Source: Dactylorhiza incarnata
Taxonomy: Eukaryota > Streptophyta > Magnoliopsida > Asparagales > Orchidaceae
NCBI GenBank assembly: GCA_033032865.1
Contig: JAWHQI010000527.1
Coordinates: 372,001 to 436,000, forward strand
Direction: 5' to 3'
Length of the DNA: 64,000 bases
The notes under the pieces were generated by a model that made no database searches, was not told the origin of the DNA, and saw only the letters and a program-made list of their open reading frames with translations. Made by a program: the position numbers and the translations under genes. This document shows, in pieces, positions 41,883-52,194 of the stretch. Position 1 is the stretch's first letter. The number at the start of each line of letters is the position of its first letter.

Positions 41883-43242
41883 TGACGCAGGACGAATCTA
41901 TAGGTGGCGGATTAACTGTGACCTAACCCTACATGTTATGCAAAGCCCGACGGATTAGTCACAAATTAGATAATAAATTTAAACATCCCACGCAGTTAAT
42001 TCAGAGCAAGGCAGAATAATTTATTAGGGCAAACAAGCTTAGGCTTTCCTCCGCGTGGAGGGCCAAAGCAAGAGCGCGCGGCGAATAAACCCTGTAAATC
42101 ACAATAATAATCTAGAGCAATATTCTACGATGATGTTTCTCCAAACAAATATAAAATGTCCAACCCAATAAATAACTGCTGAAAATAATCGTCCAAATAC
42201 AATAAGTGGCTCACCAAAGTAGTGGGCTGACCAAGGCAATGAAGAATCCGGGTCCGGGTATGTAGATCGGCGATCGAAGGTGGAACCGGAGGCGGGAAAG
42301 CGACGTAGGTGGCTGTCCTTGGCGGCGGAAGGTGGAAACGGACCGGAAATGGATGGATCCGGCCACGTGGGTAGGGATCCGGACGGGGGTGGATAGATCC
42401 GATGATTTGGGAGCGGATCCGGGCTGGATTTGTCCAGATCTGGACTGATCTAGACAAGGGGGCGGCGGAGGTGGTTCCACGTAGGGGAAAGGGGCGGTGG
42501 TGGCTGGGAGCAAGGGGAGGGAGGGCTGGAGGCAAGGGGCGGGTGGATGAAGGCTGGCGGCAGGGAGGCAGGGGTGGCTGAAGGCTGGCGGCAGGGAGGC
42601 AGGGGTGGCTGTGGGTTGGCGGCAACAAGGGAAGGGGCGGGCTGCTGCTGGAGGAATTGGGGAGGCCGGCGGCTGAAATGGGAGGTTCACTGTTCACTAA
42701 ACTTTATTAGTGAACAGTGAATTTCATTTATCTACAGTGAATAGAAAAGGGAGGGGGCTGCTGCTGGAGTTTCTGGACAGCCAATTTGGCTGGATTTTGG
42801 GGGGTTGTAGGGGCTGCGGATGAGGGTTTCGGAGGGGGAAGAAGGAGCCTAGGGTTAGGGGATACCTTGGGGAGGGAGATACAAGCCTAGGAGTCGTCAC
42901 CTAGGGTTCCACGGAGTCGGCACCGTGGGATGATCGCGGGAATCCGGGAATAACTTTCTCCAAATTCTGCAATGCCAATAATCAGCCCATCTATGATCTA
43001 TTTATAATAAAAAGGAGGCTAGGGCATCCCACCATCGACGGCTATGATTGGCCGGATGTGGGGCCACCCAAATACATCAAAACAAATGCAAAAATAATAA
43101 ACTAATAGATCAAATTGATTCGCAACGCGAATCCGAACACATCTGCGGAGTCCGATCGTCGATCCGGGCACGCCATATATGGAAAGTCGCCAAATCAGCC
43201 CTGAATGGGCCCAAAACTCGTCCTCGTCTCTGCTCCGCATCA
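41883..43242 (-). repeat. Young gypsy element, 5' LTR
   Basis: 1360 bp, nearly identical to 37668-39029. TATA-like TTATAAATAG on the minus strand at 42998-43007. The 73-codon frame shared with the C-terminus of the internal ORF lies at 43019-43240. Confidence 0.93.
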
Positions 43243-43247
43243 GTAAT

Positions 43248-44148
43248 TGTCAGTTATTGGCAGTTATCACCTTAGTTCCATCTAACGTGAACTTCCTTCC
43301 ATTCACGGACCAGGCCTTTTACACCTTCTCCCACTAAACTCCAGATATTGGAGATCTTCCCAGGGCTGGAATTCAGTCCCCCTTCGGATTTCCAAAAGAG
43401 ACGAAGGAGTTCAGTCCTGCAATTCACTACTGGTAGTTATTTGGCAGTTGAAATCCTCTCCCTAAGCAGTTTCATGCTGCATCCCCGCCTGGACAGTCCA
43501 TCACGCCTCCTGCATACTCTGCTGGCGAGATATCTGGAGGCTGCACATGTTTTCTGAAGTTTGGAGTCCCCAACCAGCAGTTCGCCGCCTATCCAGCCAC
43601 TGTCCAGCCTTGTCGAGCCAGTTCCTCACATCCCTGCAACACCACAACTCTTCCAACAGAAATTGTATTCTCCGGTGACCAAAAACTGTGTCGGAATCTG
43701 TCTTTTCAGCACGCCAACTGCTGCCACCTCGCTGCCCAAAGTCCAAAACTGCAGCAGAATTCTCTATTTGGTTTTCTGTACTTGTGTAAATTCTAGAGTT
43801 GGATGTTTATTTTCCTTTGTGACGAACGTTAGTTAAAAATCATATAACTCGGGATATTATCTTGTAAAATTTTGCTCAATTTCTTCGTCTCTACTTAAAG
43901 GATTTATTCACTAAACTTTTGGTCCAAACAATCTTACTTTAAGTGTCGCTAGAACTCGTTCATTGCTTTGAAGCCTAATTTCAAACGTGTATGTTTGCAT
44001 TGCCTAAATTAATTTCATAATTTTGCTGCAATTACTTATCGGACAATCGCATGTGCATTGCATTGTGTTAAAATTCCCTACATCATATACTTGGATTCCC
44101 TCATTAGAGTTCCGTTGGGGCGCACACTTTCACACCCGTCCTGCATCA
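43248..44148 (+). repeat. Old gypsy element, 3' LTR second part
   Basis: Resumes after the GTAAT duplication (TGTCAGTTATTGGC) and ends CGTCCTGCATCA at 44148. The stretch from about 43486 on matches the 5' LTR fragment 34132-34794. Confidence 0.8.
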
Positions 44149-44307
44149 CTAGGTCTTGCTAATGTCGCGGACTTCAACTATATTGTAGCGAAATGAGCGT
44201 TTTACCTTGAATTTTGCTTGCCCTTAAATCCTTTTGTTACATTTGTCTGTCCCCATTTATCTGATATACCAACTTCTGAACTTGTAACTGTTTCAATCTG
44301 TATTCAG
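44149..44307 (+). other. HAC intron sequence
   Basis: Non-coding, ends in the acceptor TGTATTCAG at 44307. The upstream HAC exons are not visible in the window; the old gypsy element is inserted in this intron or just upstream. Confidence 0.5.
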
Positions 44308-45477
44308 CATTCAACTTCTTCAGCACAAGAATTATAATCCAAATGCAGAACTTATGCAGAGAATCCCTGAGATCGCTAAGCGATTAGAAGAACGTATATA
44401 TAGAGATGTTGTTTTACAGGTATGGTATTTCTGGTCAATGATTAAGATTTATGTTCTCCGTGGTCTGTGATTCACTTCTATTAGGGCCTTCGCAGTACAT
44501 CCAGGTCTCCAGAGCATACTTTTTATTGTATAGTTATTCAATGTTGTACCTATTTAAGGGAATGTCCATAAACTGATAAACCTTGCAGGGAGAGGATTAC
44601 AAAAACATGTCATCTGCTGCTATTGATCAGAGCTTGCAAGGGATTACAAGGAGCTTAAGTTGCAGCCAACAACAACTTCATTATATACCATCATCATCAT
44701 CATCATCTATCAGTACAATGATACCAACATCGGGCATGACTAGTTATGGAAACAAAGGCCTTACAGCTCCTCAAGATAACACCCTGATATCCACCGGCGG
44801 GGGTTGCGTGATGATGCCAACCCTGGTAAATACGATGAATATGTCTAATTCTAACGGACTAGTTGGCATGGGACAAATTGCGTCCTGTATTGCACCCACT
44901 GGTAGACAGCTGTGCAGTTTTTTTCTTTTAATTTTTGGTATTTTCCCCTAGTCCAGTGTAATGATATTAATTTCATCTTTCTGTTCAGGGACCATTCCAA
45001 ATCAATATCAGCAGCCACCTGCATATACTATCCAAAATTCTGGTGGAAATGGTATAATTTCTTCTATGGGCATGGGGCGACAATCAATCCAGATGATCCC
45101 AACCCCTGGATTAAATAATCAGCAATCCATATCTATAAACCCTGAATCTTCCAGTAAGGGTGGATTTTCTAGAATGGATCCTCCAATTATCTCACAGCAA
45201 CAACAAAAACCATATGATGTAAGTCAAAACAACCGTTTGTTGCATGAATTAGGAATTGGAGTTAGTGTAAGGTCCAACATACAGCAGAAAATTTCTCCAT
45301 ATAGTTTCCACAATGTTGTTATGAGTGGTGGTATGGGTGGTCTAGTTGGGAGTACCACACACCACATGAATGGCCCCACAGCCCTTGAAGGGTATTTTGG
45401 TCCAGTTTCTTATGGGGGTTCTCCGAAACCATTGCACCAGCACTTGGATAAGCAACACCATCAGTCTTTATTAACAG
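44308..45477 (+). pseudogene. HAC: HAC-type p300/CBP histone acetyltransferase, 5' exons (N-terminal region)
   Basis: Three exons fit plant splice rules: 44308-44419, 44589-44901 and 44989-45477. They encode IQLLQHKNYNPNAELMQRIP, then EIAKRLEERIYRDVVLQ, the short helical region of plant HAC N-termini; then GEDYKNMSSAAIDQSLQ and a Ser/Thr/Gln/Met/Gly-rich low-complexity segment; then IPNQYQQPPAYTIQNSGG and more of it up to HLDKQHHQSLLT. Junctions keep frame (Q|GED, PT-G|TIPNQ). HAC proteins acetylate histones in the nucleus and act as transcription co-activators. These exons are open, but the next large exon (60983-62749) is damaged. Earlier exons with the start codon are not seen. Confidence 0.82.
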
Positions 45478-45558
45478 GTAACCGCCCTTTCTATACACTC
45501 ACTTTTCTTGGATCCTTTTCACGTTACCATGTCTTCTTCTTCTGTGCTTATATTTCTA

Positions 45559-45586
45559 TCTCTCTCTCTCTCTATATATATATATA
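45559..45586. repeat. Microsatellite (TC)n(TA)n
   Basis: About seven TC units followed by about seven TA units in the HAC intron. Confidence 0.95.
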
Positions 45587-45671
45587 TTCTAGCATCTTCG
45601 TATGGGCTCTGCCCGTGCTCAATGCTCTCCTGTGGGCTGCGCCTGCATGCAAACGGGCTCCGTAGGGGTAT

Positions 45672-47590
45672 TGTATACTGGTTGCGTGCCCACGTATCAA
45701 GTAGGATTATTTTAGTAAGTTCATGTTATAATTATGTAGTCGGCCTCGAGCACCGGGCTTAGATATTAGGAGTTTTTATAATCTTTTGTCTTATTATGTA
45801 TTGTAAGCCTATATAAAAGCACTAGGGTATTGTATGAAAGAAGAAAAGAAGAATTCTAGTTCCCATCTTGTGTGTGAGGTCTTGATAGCTCTCTTCTCCA
45901 ACGAGCAAACCCCACTTAGGCAGCCGCGGTCATGTCTCCGTAGTATCTCCGCCATCATCGTCTCCACCTCCGACCAAGGCCCATAACAACTTGGTATCAG
46001 AGCTCTCGGTCCACTTCCGCGGACGCACAACATTCCACCTCCCTCGAAACCCCTCCTTTGCTGGCCGCAGTAGATCCGACGCCAACATCCTTCAACCTCC
46101 GTGTCTCCCACCTTCCTCGGCACCCGACATCTTCATCAACTCCAACCGATCCTCTCTGTGTCGCCAACGGCGCGTGCCGCCAACACCACAGCTGCTCCCA
46201 CCTCTGGCTTTCACGACATCCTTCATCCCTGACGATAAGCCCATGCGGGACGCCTCCTCCGTCGAGAGAACATCAGTCCTGCGCGGAAATCTTCCGCAGT
46301 CCTGCGCAGTCGGGAACATCAAGGTGTCGCCTTCCTCCGCACGCCGCAACAGTTTCAGCCCCCTCCCCTGCATCGTCGCCGCAAACCGCGCTTCATCGAG
46401 CCCCCGCACAACAACGCCATCATCAGCGCCCCGACACCTTCCTCCGCCGCACGCCGCAACAGTTTCAACCCCCTCCCCTGCATCGTCGCCACAAAACTCG
46501 CTTCATCGAGCCCCCGCACAGCAGTGCCATCATCAGCGCCCCGACGCCTCCTGCGATTTCCTTGAGCCCAGCCCGCACGGCAGCATTGTCCTCGAGCCCT
46601 GTGCAGCACGCCTCTCATACACGGTTCCCTCATACACGCCCTCCTGCGATTTCCATCAAACCGCCTGCCACACCTTTTAATTTCCTTTTGTTTTAATTTT
46701 CGTGGACCCCACCACCACTCTCCCCCACATAAGTTTTATTTTCCCCCCTTCCCAAACACGCCAGGCCCTCTCCTTTATTATTATTATTATTATCCCTACT
46801 CACATCACGTCATCAGCCTTTGCATTAAATTCCTTTGGCCACCTCAGCCCACTAATTAATTGACTTAATTATTTAATTCTTAACTGAGTTAATTAATTAC
46901 TTGATCACTTAATTATTATTACATTGAGGTTTAGTGCCACGGATGAGGCCGCAATCGCTTCGATGCGTTCCAAGTTACAAGATTTCATGGCCTCCATGGA
47001 CGCCCGCCTTCGGGACGCCGACGCACTCCTTTACCACATTCAGAATCCGACACCGCTCCGCCGACCGCTGCCTCTTCTGGTGCACTCGCCATCGCCGTTG
47101 GCCGCTGATGTGCCACCGCTCTTTGCGGTGATTGACCTTCCACCATCACCTTCTGTGGTAGTACCGCCCCTTCTTGGGCCACCTTCGTCAAACGTCGTGG
47201 CCGAATTTCCGCCAGCACTTACACTGTCGGCCCCCGCTCCGCCGACCCTGCCGGAGCCGTTCCTGCCTCCGGCCACCTCACCGCCTTCAAATTCGTTCCT
47301 TCTGCGGGCCGTCGCTTCCCCGACTTGCTGCTGGCTGCTGTTGCTTCTCATCACCGCTCCGCCGACCTTGCCGAAGCCATTTCTTTTTCCGCTCTGTTTA
47401 CCGGCACCGCCGCTACTCACCGTCGTCGCCGCCGTCGCTACGCGATCTCATGCTTTGTTCTGGCGGGAGATCAAGCTGCCAGATGATTCGGTCACCACAT
47501 AGAGTTCGAGCTTGTGAACAAGCTCTTTTTTTAAGGATGGGTGAGATGTTACGGGTTGCGTGCCCGCGTATCTAGTATAATTATTCTTCC
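45672..47590 (+). mobile_element. TRIM/LARD-like non-autonomous LTR element
   Basis: 5' LTR 45672-45988 (TGTATACTGGTTGCG to GCCCATAACA), primer site TGGTATCAGAGCT at 45992, and the start of a 3' LTR at 47547 (TGTTACGGGTTGCG) after the purine tract TTAAGGATGGGTGAGA. The 3' LTR is cut off after about 44 bp by the gypsy fragment. Internal region about 1.56 kb without protease, RT or integrase. It includes a (TTA)n tract at 46775-46792. No target duplication can be read because the right end is lost. Confidence 0.72.
46924..47502 (+). CDS. Open frame inside TRIM-like element, possibly gag-like (unknown)
   Basis: About 190 codons in a non-ATG-certain frame. The start region is helical (AIASMRSKLQDFMASMDARL), the rest is Pro/Ala/Leu-rich. 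The helical part could be the N-terminus of a gag, but I do not recognise it with confidence. It ends shortly before the polypurine tract. GC-rich composition alone can produce such frames. Confidence 0.3.
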   Translation: MRFSATDEAAIASMRSKLQDFMASMDARLRDADALLYHIQNPTPLRRPLPLLVHSPSPLAADVPPLFAVIDLPPSPSVVVPPLLGPPSSNVVAEFPPALTLSAPAPPTLPEPFLPPATSPPSNSFLLRAVASPTCCWLLLLLITAPPTLPKPFLFPLCLPAPPLLTVVAAVATRSHALFWREIKLPDDSVTT

Positions 47591-47839
47591 CCATCAACGA
47601 CTATGATTGGCCGGTGGGGCCGGCCACTAAATACATGAAAAATAAACCAAAATAAATAAATAAACTAATATATGTTTTAAACTCGCAGCGACGTGTCAGA
47701 CGCAACCGCAGAGTCGGATCGGCAATCCGATCAAGCCTTCCTGCGCGAATAAATGAACGTGGGTCCCGCCTTGCGGCTAACCCCTCCAGGTGCACGATCT
47801 GATGGATCCCCATCAACTCCCCCGACTGAAAAGTCTTCA

Positions 47840-48347
47840 TCTCCGATGAATGGAGACGATCATACTAAAGTCGAAGTCCGGGGGCGAGTTTATCAAGCTT
47901 TGTCGGTAGTATCCAAGAGTCGTTTGCGTCGGGGCGGCCCTGCCAATGTACCAAGTAGCGACATCGCGGTCCGTCCGTGGTGGGAACAAACTGGTGGGAT
48001 CTGACCTCTGTGATGCTCTCATCTCTCGCCTCTCGAAAGGTGGATCCCGATGCGATCGGTGGTGTCGGTGGTGAAACCAGAGAAGACGAGTCCCCGGGTG
48101 GGTGGGTGTCAGCAATGGGTGGACTGTAGTGGCTATCAGACGCAGGTGGAGTATGAGGGTGGTAAGGCAATGACAGTGGGGTTGGGGGCGGCTGGGTATC
48201 TCCACTGCTCGGGTCCACAAACTCGTGAGACTCGTAGTATGAAGTCAGATCCTCGACATTAAACACTGGGTGAATTCCCATACTAGCCGGGATATCGAGC
48301 CGGTAGGCATTTGTCCCAATACGACTAATAATAGAGTACAGACCCAT
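47840..48347 (-). pseudogene. Chromovirus integrase C-terminus with chromodomain
   Basis: Frame MGLYSIISRIGTNAYRLDIP..., PVFNVEDLTSYYESHEFVDP, a Pro/Ser-rich linker and the chromodomain-like end VPTTDGPRCRYLVHWQGRPD, then LPTKLDKLAPGLRL. In the young non-autonomous ORF the same positions read IPTTDVVDIWVLAAELDRLA, where the aromatic YLVHWQG core has been deleted. Chromodomains target integration to heterochromatin. Confidence 0.8.
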
Positions 48348-48688
48348 TCGCCTGGTGCTTAACTTTTTGGCAGGCCCCGAGGGGAGCCTCTCGGGACGGA
48401 TTCACACCATTACTTTCTCGCCTTCATTAAATATTTGCTCTCGCCTTCGCTTATCTGCCTAAGTTTTATAATTTTCATTGCTCGTTATTATCCGTCGGCG
48501 AACTTACTTATGCAAGTCATGCATATGTTGTGCAAATGACTCAGCTGACTCACTAGGGCGTGATTACAAAGGACTCAGGACGAGGTCAATGGGTTTGTTA
48601 GGTTCGTATCCTGATACTACATGGAATGGACTCAACCCGGTGGACCTATTGACTGAACTATTGTAGGCAAACTCCGCAACTGGAAGAT

Positions 48689-49261
48689 CTAAATCCAACT
48701 ACCTACATGCTCTCCTACTAGACACCTCAAAATATTTCCTAAGCTCCTATTCACTACTTCGGTCTGCCCGTCCGTCTGTGGATGATACGCCGAGGAGAAC
48801 CTAAGGATGGTGCCAGTCTTATGCCACAGGGTCTTCCAGAAGTAACTCGTGAACCTCACATCGCAATCTGACACAATTGACTTGGGTAGACCATGTAATC
48901 GAAAAACATCCCTCATGAAGATAGATGCAACATGAGTCGCATCTGCCGTCTTACGGCAAGCGATAAAGTGTGCCATCTTCGAAAAACGATCGACCACCAC
49001 GAAGATGAAGTCGTGTTTTCGTATAGTGCGGGGAAGTCCTAGAACAAAATCCATGTTAATGCCCTACCAAGGGCGGTGTGGGAGAGGTAAAGGCGTGTAC
49101 AGACCCGTGTTCTGTTTGGTACCCTTCGCCGTTTGGCTGATACGACAGTGGCGGTCAACGCGAGCTACGTCTTTCTTAAGGCTGCTCCAGTAGAGACGGT
49201 CCTCAACAATGGCTATGGACTTATCTCGCCCAAAGTGCCCTGTGGCTCCGCCCGCATGCAA
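48689..49261 (-). pseudogene. Chromovirus integrase core fragment
   Basis: Two frames (49261-49064 and 49054-48689) carry the zinc-finger end and D,D,E core: D in [13 protein letters not shown] in [10 protein letters not shown] in [10 protein letters not shown]. The region between has a stop. The usual core D-N in SDRD is replaced by SDCD. Not functional. Confidence 0.82.
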
Positions 49262-49360
49262 CTCCCAAATCAGATAGTCACGATATGATGTCTGGGGAAT
49301 GCACAGGCGGGAGCCTCGGTATAGGTATCCCTCGAAGATCTGATATCCCTCAACGGGGGC

Positions 49361-49381
49361 GGGGGGGGGGGGGGGGGGGGG
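49361..49381. repeat. Homopolymer run of 21 G
   Basis: Uninterrupted run just past the end of the chromovirus fragment. It may mark an assembly or sequencing weak point. Confidence 0.9.
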
Positions 49382-49922
49382 TCTTGGGATAGGGCATTGT
49401 AAATCTCGCGAAAGTCAGGGCATGCATGATTTTTAAAACTCACATATTTCCTGGTGCAGAGAAGAAACTGAAGGAGTGATGATATGCTGCGTCGAACAGA
49501 GAAACCATATCCCCAAAAGTTACTCTCTCAAGTTGCACAAATTCAATGAAAAACTATAAAGATATGGAACCATAGAGGAAATTCAACTTAAGATATTAAC
49601 ATACATGTGATTTCTTAAATGAAAGCATCAACTTGTTATAGCATGGTTGAGAGCAGGGTTGAGCGCCGGGCTGGAGATTAGAGATTGCAGGGCTGGAGAA
49701 GGGAAAGGCATAAGAGCTTGAAGACTCAACAACATTTAAAAACTGTGATTACCTGTGAGAATATCTTTGATGCCCTACACCCCCAAGATAGTACTATGTT
49801 TTGATTGAGCAGATAGGCATGGCTGAAGTGTGCATTTAGAAAATAATTTCCTTAGTCGATAAAGAAGAGTAGGATCGACATCGACGTAACTACTATAGAC
49901 ATTCTGCCTGAGAGGAGTTGAT

Positions 49923-49946
49923 GGGGGGGGGGGGGGGGGGGGGGGG
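49923..49946. repeat. Homopolymer run of 24 G
   Basis: Uninterrupted run in HAC intron sequence between the gypsy fragment and the first copia element. Confidence 0.9.
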
Positions 49947-50188
49947 TTCCACATTCTGCATAGAGATTTTAATACAAACATGATGAAAATGTCCAAAAAA
50001 TGATTTCATAGTAAGATGATGTAAATTTGTTGAAGTATGGCTCCAGCAGTTAATTTAGCTTAAAAAAATCTTTTTAAACTTCAATTTGAAATTATAGATA
50101 ACACACATCACAATTGGTTCAAAAGATTACATGAACGAAATATTTGCCAGGTTGTGCAGAGCCCGAAAGAGAAATGGATTGAGCAGGG

Positions 50189-50344
50189 TGTTGGAGAAAC
50201 ATAGTATTTTCTATGTATTTTTGAGTATGTATGTAAGTTTAGTTCAACACCGTATGTCATGCGTTATGTGTCTATGTATCTCCCATATATAGCCCTATAT
50301 GGATGAATAAGAGACATTCAATTTCTCTCCCAATTATTCCAACA
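50189..50344 (+). repeat. Copia 1 5' LTR, 156 bp
   Basis: Starts TGTTGGAGAAACATAG, ends CCAACA. Contains TATATA at 50285-50290. Holds about 30 bp after TGTTG that the 3' LTR lacks. Confidence 0.85.
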
Positions 50345-50829
50345 TGGTATCAAAGCCTTAGGGTTCTCGGGTCTTTGATTCCGTCTCCGCTCGGCCGCTC
50401 GCTCTCGCTCCCGCGTCTCCGCTCGGTCGCTCGTTCTCGGATCTTCGATTTCGTCTTCCGCTCCGCCCGCATCTTCCGTCGCTCCCAGCAGCGGCGTCGT
50501 CCGTCCTAGCAGCGGCGTCTCCCGTCTCTCCTAGCAGCGGCGTCTCCCATCGCTCTCGCTCTCGTTCCCGCGCCTTCCCGCACCCGCCGGTCTCACAGCA
50601 GCAGCGGCGCGCCTTCCAGCAGCGGGCCTGTTCTCTAAGGGCGTCGGTCTCATGGGGTCTCGATTCCCTCATTTTCGGCGTTCCCTATCCGGTTTTCTTC
50701 CTCCTTCGACTTCTATTGGACATGTGGTTTCTTCCCCTCTTTCTATGAGGGCTACTCTTCTCTTCTGTCATCCATTGTGATATCTTGTGTGTGCCCTCGA
50801 TTTCTATTCAGGACCTTCTATGACGGGGA

Positions 50830-52194
50830 GTGACTTCTCTACAACTATGTCTTCCGGCGGAGCAGCTCCTCCGGCCTCCGGCCTCCGTTGGATTGGGCCG
50901 TGTAAATACTGAACATGACACCCCTCAAATCACTACTATGAAATTAGACGGCTCAAACTACCTTCCATGGGCACGCTCTATCATCCCTGCCCTCAAAAGT
51001 CGCCGGTTGTTTTGCTATGTCAGCGACACGACGAAGGCTCCTTCGGATTCTCCAGAGTGGCCTCGGTGGGAGTCTGAGAACTCCCTTGTGATGTCCTAAC
51101 TGCTTAACTCTATGATGGAGCCTATCGCTCAGAATTATCTATTCTTGGATACTGTTGCGGATATCTGGAAGCGCGCAGAGACCACCTACACATGCCGAGG
51201 AAATGCGGCTCAAATCTACCAACTTCGACGCCGACTATTCCTCCTGCGACAGGGTGATCGACCTCCATCTGCCTACTACTCGGAGTTCACCCAACTCTAT
51301 CAGGAGTATGATCACTTTGATTCTCCGACCCTCGTGTCTCCCGAAGATGAGCTGCTGGTACGAGCAAGGGAAGAATGGAATCGCATCTTCGAATTTCTTC
51401 ACGGCTTACATCGGGACTTTGACCCGATTAGCATTCAGATCCTGGGACGCTCTCCCCTTCCTTCTTTACCAGAAGTGTACAACCTTGTTCAACAGGAATT
51501 CGACCGCCGACATACTCTTCTTCCCGACTCTGCTACCGAGGGATTTGCCCTGGTCACTCTCTCTCACCTCGGGGTTCGTCCTGCTCGTGACACCAGATCA
51601 AAGCCTACGGAGAAAGATCACCTCGTGTGTGATTATTGCGGGAAGTCCCGCCATACCAGAGATACTTGCTTCAAGCTCCATGACTTTCCTTCTCCCAGGG
51701 GCGGTCTTGCTCCCCGTGGTGGTCGTGGCCCAGGTCGCTCCCAGAATAGATCAACCCTATCTAGATCTGCACACTTGTCTGATGCTGTGGAGGACACCCC
51801 TGTTCATCTCCCTTTGGATTCAAACGCGGCACCCCTCACTCTGTCAGTTGAAGAAATTTTGGCTTTCTGTCGGTGGATGCAGGGCTCTCCTGCTTGGCAG
51901 TCGAGTTCCTCCTCCTCTTCATATGCCCACCAGGGACCTGCAGGCGCTCATTCTGCCTCCACCCACCTGTCCTCACAATGGATCATTGACTTTGGAGCAA
52001 TTGATCACAAAACCGGGTCCGCCACAGGTTTTGTGTCCTATACCCCTCTGTCCGGCAGAGATAAAATGAGCATTGTTGATAGATCATTATCTCCCATTGC
52101 TGGGAAAGGATCTATTACATGCTCCTCTCTTACGCTCTCCTCTGTTCTTCGTGTTCCTGCTTTCACTCGCAATCTTCTGTCTATTGTCATTTGA
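50830..52194 (+). pseudogene. Copia 1 gag and protease
   Basis: One frame with a TAA at 51097-51099. Gag motifs: TTMKLDGSNYLPWARSIIPA, ADIWKRAETTYTC, YYSEFTQLYQEYDHFDSP, LHGLHRDFDPISIQILG, then zinc knuckle CDYCGKSRHTRDTC. The protease site reads WIIDFGAIDHKTG, where the Ser of the catalytic DSG is replaced by Phe, which would kill activity. The frame is lost at about 52190 (NLLSIVI-stop). Confidence 0.9.

Larger units (their letters stand above)
37668..43242 (-). mobile_element. Young non-autonomous chromovirus-like gypsy element with a single 1001-codon ORF
   Basis: 5575 bp on the minus strand, LTRs 37668-39029 (3') and 41883-43242 (5'), ends TGATGTGGAGC or TGATGCGGAGC and ...CCTGCGTCA. 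The perfect 5-bp duplication GTAAT flanks it (37663-37667 and 43243-43247). Primer site TGGTATCAGAGC lies at 41868-41880 on the minus strand. By eye the two LTRs differ at about 17-18 places in 1.36 kb. The internal region is only 2.85 kb and holds one continuous ORF lacking all catalytic pol domains, so it must use proteins made in trans. A probable autonomous relative is represented at 47591-49340. Confidence 0.93.
34132..44148 (+). mobile_element. Old non-autonomous gypsy element (plus strand), hit by a younger relative
   Basis: Truncated 5' LTR 34132-34794, primer site TGGTATCAGAGCC at 34798, internal region to 36811 and a 3' LTR starting TGATGAGGATTAAAG at 36812 after the purine tract AAGCTGGGGGGAA. 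The 3' LTR is split at 37668 by the younger element and resumes at 43248-44148 (ends GCATCA). Reconstructed 3' LTR is about 1.76 kb. The part 34132-34794 matches 43486-44148. The internal region is only 2 kb and has the same gag-plus-tail layout as the young element but broken. The outer left target duplication is lost; CTAGG follows on the right. Confidence 0.82.
47591..49340 (-). mobile_element. Fragment of autonomous chromovirus (Tekay-like gypsy): integrase, chromodomain, part of LTR
   Basis: On the minus strand: the integrase zinc-finger end (HCRISQTAKGTKQNTGLY), core motifs [20 protein letters not shown] with [34 protein letters not shown] and [18 protein letters not shown], then broken frames to the C-terminal module (YRLDIPASMGIHPVFNVEDL) and a chromodomain (CRYLVHWQGRPDANDSWI). 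The following 47591-47840 resembles the LTR start and PPT region of the young element at 37668 (GGCTATGATTGGCCGG, AATGGAGACG, AAAGTCGAAGTC words). It therefore represents the autonomous relative of that family. No RT is present in the fragment. Confidence 0.82.

Noticed and set aside
46058..46696. 212- and 229-codon overlapping plus-strand frames
   Set aside because: Both are Ser/Pro/His-rich and overlap in different frames in GC-rich internally repeated sequence of the TRIM-like element; no gag signature.
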